From Deltaproteobacteria bacterium (lineage in GTDB: Bacteria > Desulfobacterota > Desulfobulbia > Desulfobulbales > Desulfurivibrionaceae), in assembly GCA_013349295.1 (NCBI GenBank), contig DUZW01000001.1:62001-126000 (forward strand): 64,000 bases of DNA. The letters are read 5' to 3'. The translations under genes and the position numbers were made by a program. The notes below the pieces were generated by a model, which saw only the letters and a list, made by a program, of their open reading frames with translations, ran no database searches and was not told the origin of the DNA. Below are positions 35,753 to 42,761 of the stretch, piece by piece; positions within the stretch are counted from its first letter, which is position 1; each line of letters begins with the position of its first letter.

Positions 35753-38143
35753 TTATGCGAAGACGAAGTCGGTGGTGGCAAGGGTACCGGAAATCCCGGT
35801 GACATTCACCAGCAAGTCAAGGGCGTTGCTGACGGCAGCATTCGTATCGTTGACATACAGGTACGTACCGGCAGCTGCACCAGCGGAAACCGTAAGCAAC
35901 GTCGCTGCAGCCGCACCGTTATCGGTAGATGCGGCAATCGCCGTAATACCAGCCCATACGGCAGTCAAATCAGCAGCCGTTGCGAGGGTCTGGGTAGCCA
36001 GAGTGACCGAAGTAAACGCGCCAGCAGTGTCAACCAGACCGATCTTGTCAGTTCCGGCAACAAAATCAGTGATACGAACGATGTCACTGGTGCCGTTGGA
36101 GGTGGCGAACATCGTGGTTGCGGTACCGCTGAACTTAAAGCTGTCTCCATCGGCACCGCCGGTGAGTACATCGTTGGACGTCGCCGTGCTCACAGTAATA
36201 ACGTCGGCACCAGCGCCGCCGGTAATGGTATCCTTACCTGCGCCACCGTCAATGACGTCGGCCTTGCTACCGCCGATAAGGATGTCGGCCTGGCCGGAAC
36301 CAGTAACGGTCAGAATGCCGGTGAAGTTGGTTGCATCAACCTTGGAACCAGTACCCGTGCCAGCCAACGCATTGGTAATGGTCAAATTCTTAGCACCGGT
36401 CACGTTGATCACCGAGTTGTCCATGTTGGTCAAAGTGGTGATGATATTGGAACCGCCAGAACCCGTACCTGTAGAAACCAAAGATACGGTAGTAGCACCA
36501 TTCAAAGTAAGGGCAGCCAAGGTTTTAGCGGCAGTGGCAGTGCCATAATCGAGAGTAACGGCGGTTGCCAGCTCGCCCACCTTGTTACCAATAGACACGG
36601 TGCCGGTGTTGCTGGCGCTGTTGTCGATGGTGTATGAAGAGGTGGCCAAGGAGTTGCTCGTCGTAGCACTGATGTTGCCGGCGCCGATGGCGACATTGGT
36701 GATACCGTTGGTCAGCAGGCTCATGTCCAGTGAAGCACCTGTGGTGTTCAGACCAAGAGTTTCAAAGCCTGTCTGCGCATTTACGTGAGCCAAGCCACCG
36801 GCGGTTGTCAGCGCGGTGTCGTTGATCGCGATGGTGTCAGTACCGGTACCACCGGTCAACACATCAGCGGTGGTCAACGTTCCAGCTGCGAAAGTAGCCT
36901 TATCGTCACCGGAACCACCCTTAAAGGTAAGGGTGGAGCCACCTGCTTCAGCAGTGTAAAGTACGCCGCCGGTGTTGGTGGAACCATCAACCGTCACGGT
37001 GGCAGCCAAGTCAGAACCTGCGATCGTCACCTTGCCGGCGCCGGAAACATTCACCGTCTTGGCTGCGGCAGCAACCAGGGAGGTGCTAAGAGTCAGGTTA
37101 GTGGCTGCAGCGATGTTCACAGTTGTAGCGGTAGCCGGGCCGGTCAGCGTGGTGATGGCGCTTGCTGCCGTATCTGTGTTGATGTTCAAGGTAGTGGTTG
37201 CTGCACCGGTGATGTCGAACGCAGTTGCCGTTGCACCCGTTGCACCACTGTAACCGGAAAGTTCCAGGGTAGCGGTGGTATCGGTGGCATTGGCTGCCCA
37301 AGTGACAGCGGTGCCCGTACCAGCGCCGCCAGCGGTCGCCAAGTCAAGGGTAAGGCCGCTGTGGCCGGTGGTAGTAACCGTGGTTGCGGTCATCTGGTCA
37401 ATCATCAGCTTGGTCAGGCTGGTGGGCGCGCCCAAGGTGGTCAGGTTGATTGCAGCGGTGCCAGGGTTGACGAGATTCAGAACCTCAACGCCTGTTACCG
37501 TGGCCGGCAAAGAGCCCAGAGTTCCATAGAGCTTCAGGGTGTCGGTGCCGGTGCTGGCATTGATTTGGTCTGAAGAGTTAACCGTGGTCGTACCCCAATC
37601 GCCGATAATGGTATCATCGCCGGTAGTACCAGCTATGTTATCCGTAGCAGTAGTCAAGGTGTAAGTCGTACCAACTCCGGTAGCAACCGGCTCATCCGCA
37701 GACTGCAGGGTAGACAGGTTGGTGGAGGTGTTGTCGGCATCAATGGAATAGGAGTATGCGGTAGCAACACTATTGTTAAAGTCACTGGCGGCAGCGCCGT
37801 AGGTTGCATCAGATTCCATGGTGGACAGAGCATTCATGGCGTCCAAGATCACCCGACCATAATTCCCTGCATTGGATTCGAACTGGGCTGTCAAGTAAGC
37901 GGTACCAGCGGTGGCTGCATCCCCGGTGAGACCGAGATTAGTTACCACGGTGCTGGCCAAGGTGGCTGCGTCGCTGGAGACCGTACCGGCTAACCAGTTT
38001 GCAAAAGTGCTCATTTCGGCAGTGGTGGTACCCGCAGACGCCGTGAAGGCGGTCATGTAGGTGTAGCCCGGCGCGGCGTCATAAAGCGCTTTGGTCAGAC
38101 GAGTGATCTGAACAGCTGTGGTGTTTGGTAATGGAAGAGCCAT
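35753..38143 (-). CDS. RTX / S-layer-like secreted protein (type I secretion substrate)
   Basis: A 796-residue, Thr/Ser/Ala/Gly-rich, Cys-free protein without an N-terminal signal peptide. The N-terminal 130 residues (VQITRLTKALYDAAPGYTYM...FANWLAG) resemble the anchoring domain of Caulobacter-type S-layer proteins. The centre is repetitive beta structure. RTX calcium-binding nonapeptides lie at about 614-690 (LIGGSKADVIDGGAGKDTIT, GGAGADVIT, LTGGADGDSFKF). The C-terminus DLLVNVTGISGTLATTDFVF is a typical type I secretion signal. A good AAGGAG site precedes the ATG. The abundance of Thr/Ser makes it a natural acceptor for the adjacent GT41 enzyme. No ABC/MFP exporter pair for it was found in the window. 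Confidence 0.85.
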   Translation of the reverse strand: MALPLPNTTAVQITRLTKALYDAAPGYTYMTAFTASAGTTTAEMSTFANWLAGTVSSDAATLASTVVTNLGLTGDAATAGTAYLTAQFESNAGNYGRVILDAMNALSTMESDATYGAAASDFNNSVATAYSYSIDADNTSTNLSTLQSADEPVATGVGTTYTLTTATDNIAGTTGDDTIIGDWGTTTVNSSDQINASTGTDTLKLYGTLGSLPATVTGVEVLNLVNPGTAAINLTTLGAPTSLTKLMIDQMTATTVTTTGHSGLTLDLATAGGAGTGTAVTWAANATDTTATLELSGYSGATGATATAFDITGAATTTLNINTDTAASAITTLTGPATATTVNIAAATNLTLSTSLVAAAAKTVNVSGAGKVTIAGSDLAATVTVDGSTNTGGVLYTAEAGGSTLTFKGGSGDDKATFAAGTLTTADVLTGGTGTDTIAINDTALTTAGGLAHVNAQTGFETLGLNTTGASLDMSLLTNGITNVAIGAGNISATTSNSLATSSYTIDNSASNTGTVSIGNKVGELATAVTLDYGTATAAKTLAALTLNGATTVSLVSTGTGSGGSNIITTLTNMDNSVINVTGAKNLTITNALAGTGTGSKVDATNFTGILTVTGSGQADILIGGSKADVIDGGAGKDTITGGAGADVITVSTATSNDVLTGGADGDSFKFSGTATTMFATSNGTSDIVRITDFVAGTDKIGLVDTAGAFTSVTLATQTLATAADLTAVWAGITAIAASTDNGAAAATLLTVSAGAAAGTYLYVNDTNAAVSNALDLLVNVTGISGTLATTDFVFA

Positions 38144-38239
38144 GTGTCTTTCTCCTTAATCTACTTTTTTATTTTAAGAAGGCTGCCAAAACCGGCGCCC
38201 CCTCCCGCACTACGTACTTATTCATACTAATTTTTATAT

Positions 38240-38268
38240 AAATATCAAACTCAGTGAACAAAATGCAA
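38240..38268 (-). promoter_or_regulatory. Candidate sigma-70 promoter of the RTX/S-layer gene
   Basis: On the minus strand TTGCAT (38268-38263), a 17-nt spacer, then ATATTT (38245-38240), in an A/T-rich stretch, giving a leader of about 90 nt. By eye only; other -10 choices exist in the same AT-rich patch. Confidence 0.4.
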
Positions 38269-38302
38269 GGTTTTTTTTGCACCGGTCATGGGAGAACGCT
38301 CG

Positions 38303-39199
38303 CTACCGCAGATTGAGTATCTGATTACGACCAAGGGCAATCCCCACGGTCGAGGCGGTTTTCACATAATCCGGCGTGGAGCCGACCCAATAAAAGAGCT
38401 CCTCGCCCAAGCCGGAAAGCCTGAACTGAAAACAATTGCCGGGCAGAACCGGAACATCATCCCACAAGCCGGTGGCGCGACTGCGCAGTACCAGTTTGGT
38501 TCCGGTGGCAATTTGCCCCACGACAAAGTTCCGCGCCTCCATGGGCTGGCTGAAATCAGCCACCATTAAATAGACATAGGGCTGACCGGCCAGCAGAGGG
38601 ACGTTTTCCGCCAACAGGGCAAGGCCGACCTCGCTGAAGTTGGGCGAGAAGATGTTGCGGGCCACGCCGGGGGTGCCGCTCAATTCATCGCGAAGCATGT
38701 TGTCGCAGATGGCTTCCACCGCCGCAGTCATGGCCACGGGATTGTTGAAGACCAAGGCGGAGAGGGTTTCCGCTTCCAGAAGCGAATCGTAACCTGCGGC
38801 GTTGAGCCGCGCCGCCAGGGTGCGACCGTCCGGGGAGAGATGGCTGTAAAAAAGGTTATCCAGCATGTCACGGCCATGGCCATTGGCCGCGCTCCGGATC
38901 TGCTCGTTCCAGGCCAGGGGTGGCAACCCCTGGTCGAGAAGCCAACCATCCTGACCAAGAACACCCCGAACCGTTGCTTCGGGGATACCCAACCGGGCCA
39001 TGACGGCACGGGGGTTGGCCCGAGCCTCATTGAACCGCTGCCAAAGGAGATAGCCCTGCTCGGAGAGATCGGCGCGGGGAGCGGTAATGGCCTGGGGCGC
39101 GGAAAGCGTCGTGGCCGCCATTACTCGGGCGGGCAACAGGGCCGTGATGGCTGCGAGCAGGAGGATAAATAATATATTGGTACGGATGGATGTGTTCAT
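38303..39199 (-). CDS. Secreted CAP-domain (SCP/PR-1-like) protein
   Basis: A 298-residue protein with a signal peptide (1-28, ending ARVMA). The CAP domain is at about 48-175: LLWQRFNEARANPRAVMARL, PLAWNEQIRSAANGHGRDML, NLFYSHLSPDGRTLAARL and AGYDSLLEAETLS, containing the conserved His/Glu residues of the family. A beta-rich C-terminal domain follows. Bacterial CAP proteins are exported and often act on the cell surface, but their chemistry is unclear. It stands upstream of the S-layer gene on the same strand but has its own spacing. Confidence 0.85.
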   Translation of the reverse strand: MNTSIRTNILFILLLAAITALLPARVMAATTLSAPQAITAPRADLSEQGYLLWQRFNEARANPRAVMARLGIPEATVRGVLGQDGWLLDQGLPPLAWNEQIRSAANGHGRDMLDNLFYSHLSPDGRTLAARLNAAGYDSLLEAETLSALVFNNPVAMTAAVEAICDNMLRDELSGTPGVARNIFSPNFSEVGLALLAENVPLLAGQPYVYLMVADFSQPMEARNFVVGQIATGTKLVLRSRATGLWDDVPVLPGNCFQFRLSGLGEELFYWVGSTPDYVKTASTVGIALGRNQILNLR

Positions 39200-39240
39200 T
39201 GTTGGCGAACTAAAGCAATAAGCGTGCCATGAAGGGAAGA

Positions 39241-39340
<100 letters not shown>

Positions 39341-39444
39341 AAAAAAGATATGCCGCATCGGATGATTTCAGGTTGGGTCCTGGCACGACCATGGTTGGTT
39401 GAAATCAACCACTGAGGGTGGGAATCAACCAATGGCGAGAAATT

Positions 39445-39582
39445 GCACCACGAAGGCCACGAAGAGCGCGAAGGGTTTTTGGTTAAGAAAAAATCCGCTG
39501 GGGGGAGGCAAACAGAATTCAGAAGTTTCGCGGCTTAAGCCGCTCCTACCCCGCCGTTCCCCTTTCGTGGCCTTCGTGGTGC
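39445..39582. repeat. Inverted-repeat element (MITE-like) in a gene-free stretch
   Basis: A perfect 19-bp inverted repeat: GCACCACGAAGGCCACGAA at 39445-39463 and its complement at 39564-39582, enclosing about 100 bp. The words resemble a common dispersed genomic repeat. Apart from this, the repeat tract before it and a TTGAAATCAACC palindrome near 39397, I see no gene in 39200-39776. Confidence 0.6.
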
Positions 39583-39776
39583 GACTGAGCATTTCCCGGC
39601 AGACGATTCCAAACCCGATAAACGGGAACAGATTCCGAGAGTTACGTTGATCGTTTCCGGATTTTACGGGGTGAAGGGGGCAGCTGAGAGAGGACGCGCG
39701 GCTGTCACGCAACGCTTTAGGTCATCCGATAAGCTTGATGACCAAGGCCGCGATAAATGGGGGGGCTCATCACGTT

Positions 39777-39799
39777 TATCTACCCGGCTACCTGCTTTT
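39777..39799. repeat. 23-bp direct repeat, left copy
   Basis: Contains CTACCCGGCTACCTGCTTTT; the same 23 bp recur at 41447-41469. It encodes the last residues of the adjacent antitoxin. Confidence 0.75.
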
Positions 39800-40133
39800 T
39801 GACACCCCCTGTCGAACGGCGGGGTTTGCATGCTGCTTTGCGAGTTTTCACTTCACTGACCAGCCGCAATTCAAGGCGACACCCGAGAGCATGTGCATAC
39901 TTTTGCAATGTAGCGAGAGAAGGGGAATGCTTTCCGCTGCCGGATTCCAGGCGAGCAATTGCGGATTGTGTTGTGCCTATTCGCTCGGCAACTTCAGCCT
40001 GCGTAACGCCGGCTGTGGCCCTTGCCTTTAAGAATTCCCCCAAGAAAGAAAACTCTTCTTCGAGCTTATCATATTCCGCTTTTACCTCCGGACGTTCAAG
40101 GGCACGCGCTTTCAGCTCTTTATGGGTTATCAT
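39780..40133 (-). CDS. HigA-like XRE antitoxin (partner of a broken toxin)
   Basis: A 117-residue protein with a helical N-terminus (ELKARALERPEVKAEYDKLE) typical of antitoxins of the RelE/Gp49 class, and a helix-turn-helix at about 45-95 (TQAEVAERIGTTQSAIARLE, LATLQKYAHALGC). Its ATG overlaps the 3' end of the disrupted toxin gene, the toxin-first order of higBA loci. The C-terminus (KKQVAG) is encoded by the 23-bp direct repeat, so it may be an altered tail. Confidence 0.87.
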   Translation of the reverse strand: MITHKELKARALERPEVKAEYDKLEEEFSFLGEFLKARATAGVTQAEVAERIGTTQSAIARLESGSGKHSPSLATLQKYAHALGCRLELRLVSEVKTRKAACKPRRSTGGVKKQVAG

Positions 40134-40590
40134 TTTTGACCTCCTTCATTCTCCGTCGGGCAACGCCAAGTTCCCTGACAGGAGTCTTGTCGGTTTTCTT
40201 GACGAATTGGTGCAGGATTACGATCTTCTTCCCGACGATATTGACCCGGCGATTAAATACGTCATGCCCGAATGCTTTCGTCGGGCATCCATCCCTCTGG
40301 ATTCCCGCCCCCGATCAGGTCGAGGGCAGGCTCTTCGCGGGAATGACGGTTTAGATAGTTAACCACCGAGAAGCAATGGTACAGAAAAATACCCGCGCAA
40401 TCCCCTCTACGGCTTTCAATCGCAGTTCAAGCAAGCCATCACCCATTGCTCTGGAGTGAGGCATTCCTAAGTCTGGACCGTGCTCTTCCATGCGGTCCGC
40501 ATATCGTAGGTACCTGGCAAGAAACCCTGCCGGCAACGCAAGAATCTCTTCTTGCACACAATCATCGTAATAACTTATCGTCCACGCCAT
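40120..40590 (-). pseudogene. HigB/Gp49-family toxin interrupted by a palindromic insertion
   Basis: The first 70 codons read as a normal Gp49-like toxin (MAWTISYYDDCVQEEILALP, FLARYLRYADRMEEHG, ELRLKAVEGIARVFFCTI). The frame then meets a stop in inserted DNA. The rest resumes as VGKKIVILHQFVKKTDKTPV then RELGVARRRMKEVK, ending inside the antitoxin start. Removing roughly 100-130 bp including 40261-40347 restores the family sequence. Confidence 0.85.
40261..40347. mobile_element. 87-bp MITE/REP-like palindromic element inside the toxin gene
   Basis: Ends are imperfect inverted repeats (GTCATGCCCGAATGC... and ...CGCGGGAATGAC), with an internal hairpin ATGCCCGA...TCGGGCAT. It encodes no protein. 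Short extra bases on each side separate it from the recognisable toxin codons. Confidence 0.7.
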
Positions 40591-40595
40591 AATTA

Positions 40596-40623
40596 TTTAT
40601 ACCATATTTGCTATACTTGTCAA
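40596..40623 (-). promoter_or_regulatory. Near-consensus sigma-70 promoter of the broken higBA locus
   Basis: TTGACA (40623-40618), a 16-nt spacer and TATAAA (40601-40596) on the minus strand. The -10 ends 5 nt before the toxin ATG, so transcription would start at or just inside the start codon, giving a leaderless or nearly leaderless message. Confidence 0.65.
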
Positions 40624-40785
40624 TCGACATAGCGCGCTTTCCAACCCAGGCCCACCTACAGGCAGAGCCGCTGCTTGAGGCAGTGGATATCGTTTCCAGG
40701 GCAATCCCCCTGGCACAAGGACATGCCCGCTGCGTTGATCGATATACCTCTGGTCGCGGTGGGAGGGTAGACAAGTACGATCCCC

Positions 40786-41079
40786 TCAATGCGCAGGGGC
40801 AATGATGGGTTTTACACAGAAGCTCTCAGCCTTTTTCCTTGCTTGCCACAGATCGTAAGCCGCTTGATGGCTTAACCATGATTCAGCACAAGGCTTGAAT
40901 GCCTTTTCAAGACGCACCGCCATTTCAGGGGTAATCGCACCTCGGCAATTCAATACTTTGGAAAGTGTTTTCCTGCTGACTCCAAGTTGTTCGGCTGTGT
41001 CTGCTATGGAAAGGCCCAGAGGTTTCAATATATCTTCCCGCAAGACCTCGCCTGGGTGTGGCGGATTAAACATGGCCAT
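40786..41079 (-). CDS. higA: HigA-family addiction-module antitoxin (partner of a broken toxin)
   Basis: 97 residues from ATG 41079, which has an AAGGAG Shine-Dalgarno. The family signature is [20 protein letters not shown], then [19 protein letters not shown] (helix-turn-helix) and [34 protein letters not shown]. The upstream 34 codons of the open frame belong to the remnant of the toxin in another frame. Confidence 0.92.
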   Translation of the reverse strand: MAMFNPPHPGEVLREDILKPLGLSIADTAEQLGVSRKTLSKVLNCRGAITPEMAVRLEKAFKPCAESWLSHQAAYDLWQARKKAESFCVKPIIAPAH

Positions 41080-41090
41080 TTCTCTTCTCC

Positions 41091-41311
41091 TTAATGGTAG
41101 TCCTCGTAATTTACTATCTCTACATCTTGCCCTGTAAACCGAAATGTTACTCTCCAATTTGCCTGCACGGTTACTGCCCATAGTCCTAGCTTTTCACCTT
41201 TGAGTGGATGAGGATTCTGCGCAACTTGTCTGAATGCTTGGCCTGGATACCTGCCTTGCTTCCAGTCCGGTAGAACTTCTCAAGCCCCTTGTGAATAAAA
41301 CTCTTAACCAT
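41091..41311 (-). pseudogene. higB: HigB toxin with internal deletion and frameshift
   Basis: Starts MVKSFIHKGLEKFYRTGSKA then GIQAKHSDKLRRI, in frame 1. It then jumps to [39 protein letters not shown] and a stop, in frame 2. Intact family members have about 20 more residues between these blocks (the DLPGWRLHPL region). About 58 bp are missing, which is not a multiple of three, so the toxin cannot be made. The stop lies 11 bp before the antitoxin ATG. Confidence 0.88.
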
Positions 41312-41319
41312 GTTTTAAT

Positions 41320-41336
41320 GTAACCTCTCTGGTTAC
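41320..41336. promoter_or_regulatory. Operator candidate of the higBA locus
   Basis: Perfect 6-5-6 inverted repeat GTAACC-TCTCT-GGTTAC, 9 bp upstream of the higB start, the expected position for HigA autoregulation. Confidence 0.65.
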
Positions 41337-41446
41337 GGAAGTAAAGAGAGGAAAGTTCCTTGCTTTACCGGGTTACCCTCCGCGAAAGATCAAGCCCCGA
41401 GGGGGCTAATTGCCAAAGGGGAACCATAGCCTCTTCTTTAAGCGTC

Positions 41447-41469
41447 TATCTACCCGGCTACCTGCTTTT
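41447..41469. repeat. 23-bp direct repeat, right copy
   Basis: Second copy of the 39777-39799 sequence. The two copies enclose both higBA-type loci (1.69 kb). No other feature is evident between 41337 and 41573. Confidence 0.75.
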
Positions 41470-41573
41470 GGGCCTTTACGCGTGCCGCCGATTTTGATTG
41501 GTCACAAAAAAGTCTGGGCCCTTTTTAAATTTTTTCTCCCTCCGCATTTGCGCTTGCTAGATTGAAAACCGAT

Positions 41574-41600
41574 TGGTTATACTCTAACCACAAATGTGGT
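41574..41600 (+). promoter_or_regulatory. Overlapping operator palindromes of the ParD-like/RelE module
   Basis: TGGTTA-TACTC-TAACCA (41574-41590) overlaps ACCACA-AA-TGTGGT (41587-41600), ending 18 bp before the antitoxin ATG. This fits a doubly bound autoregulatory site. Confidence 0.6.
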
Positions 41601-41618
41601 AAATCATGAGGTGTCACA

Positions 41619-41852
41619 ATGGCAACCAGCACGTCTATACGCATCAACCAGGAGCTCTACGAGCAAGCAAAGCAGGATGCTGCCGTCGAGCATCGTTCCA
41701 TTGCGGGACAAATCGAATTTTGGGCACGGGTGGGTCGTGCCGCGCTTGACAACCCGGACTTGCCGGTCAGCTTCGTGGCGGAATCCTTGGCCTCGTTGGC
41801 AGAACCCCGTGAGCAAGCGCAACCGTTTGTGCCGAGAAGACGGCGCTCATGA
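41619..41852 (+). CDS. ParD-like ribbon-helix-helix antitoxin
   Basis: A 77-residue antitoxin: STSIRINQELYEQAKQDAAV, EHRSIAGQIEFWARVGRAAL (the family of TA antitoxins annotated ParD-like), then a disordered toxin-binding tail (LPVSFVAESLASLAEPRE). This module is on the plus strand, unlike the neighbouring TA loci. It overlaps the toxin start by 4 nt. Confidence 0.85.
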   Translation: MATSTSIRINQELYEQAKQDAAVEHRSIAGQIEFWARVGRAALDNPDLPVSFVAESLASLAEPREQAQPFVPRRRRS

Positions 41853-42127
41853 AGTGGGAGCTCAAGCAAACCCGCCGATTCGCCCGCCAGTATAAAAAGC
41901 TGCACGACAACACTGCGGCGGACGTGGATGCCGCAGCGGAAAAAGTGCGGGAGAACCCGGAAATCGGGGAACGGAAGAAGGGCGATTTGGCGGAGCTGTA
42001 TGTCTTCAAGTTTCACAGCGGTGGGCAACTCTACCTGCTTGGCTACACCCTGGAAGAAAGTGTCCGACTGATTTATCTGGAAGCCGTCGTGCCACATGAG
42101 AACTTCTACCGTGACCGAAAACGATAA
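41849..42127 (+). CDS. RelE/StbE-family toxin, intact
   Basis: A 92-residue RelE-like product (KWELKQTRRFARQYKKLHDN, KKGDLAELYVFKFHSGGQLY, LLGYTLEESVRLIYLEAVVP, HENFYRDRKR) with a normal C-terminus. Its last 62 bp form the beginning of the first unit of a 4 x 174-bp tandem repeat, so partial copies of the gene end recur three more times downstream. Confidence 0.88.
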   Translation: MKWELKQTRRFARQYKKLHDNTAADVDAAAEKVRENPEIGERKKGDLAELYVFKFHSGGQLYLLGYTLEESVRLIYLEAVVPHENFYRDRKR

Positions 42128-42761
42128 AGCGGGGATAAGGAAGAGTCAGAAGTCAGAATTCAGAACCCAGCATGCTGGTACTTTTCTTCATTTATTCTGC
42201 CTCCTGACTTCTGGATTCTGTCTTCTCTCATTTAAAACCGACTGATTTATCTGGAAGCCGTCGGGCCGCATGAGAACTTCTACCGTGACCGAAAACGATA
42301 ATGCGGGGATAAGGAAGAGTCAGAAGTCAGAATTCAGAACCCAGCATGCTGGTACTTTTCTTCATTTATTCAGCCTCCTGACTTCTGGATTCTGTCTTCT
42401 CTCATTTAAAACCGACTGATTTATCTGGAAGCCGTCGGGCCACATGAGAACTTCAACCGTGACCGAAAACGATAAAGCGGGGATAAGGAAGAGTCAGAAG
42501 TCAGAATTCAGAACCCAGCATGCTGGTACTTTTCTTCATTTATTCTGCCTCCTGACTTCTGGATTTTGTCTTCTCTCATTTAAAACCGACTGATTTATCT
42601 GGAAGCCGTCGGGCCACATGAGAACTTCTACCGTGACCGAAAACGATAATGCGGGGATAAGGAAGAGTCAGAAGTCAGAATTCAGAACCCAGCATGGTGG
42701 TACTTTTCTTCATTTATTCTGCCTCCTGACTTCTGGATTCTGTCTTCTCTCATTTAAAACC
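42066..42761. repeat. Four tandem copies of an exact 174-bp unit between convergent relE and TonB-receptor genes
   Basis: Units begin GACTGATTTATCTGGAAGCC at 42066, 42240, 42414 and 42588, a constant 174-bp period with only a few substitutions. Each unit carries the 3' end of the relE toxin, a GAGTCAGAAGTCAGAATTC arm, the core beginning GGTACTTTTCTTC, a CCTCCTGACTTCTGGATTC arm, and TTTAAAACCGA. That last word holds the receptor stop codon. The unit is thus the ancestral relE-receptor junction, copied end to end. Between 42128 and 42753 there is no gene. Confidence 0.93.

Noticed and set aside
35703-37573. Plus-strand frames of 262-409 codons opposite the RTX/S-layer gene
   Set aside because: Antisense of a low-complexity Thr/Ala/Gly gene; composition mirrors the coding strand and no domain is visible.
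39366-39400. Sigma-54 -24/-12 promoter (TGGCAC near 39379)
   Set aside because: The -12 GC element is missing at the right spacing and no gene lies downstream on that strand.
39399-39712. 83- and 95-codon frames on both strands near 39.4-39.7 kb
   Set aside because: They translate the inverted-repeat element and its surroundings; both strands are open because of the palindromic design.
42066-42761. CRISPR array
   Set aside because: Four long direct repeats of 174 bp with no short repeat plus unique-spacer pattern and no cas genes.
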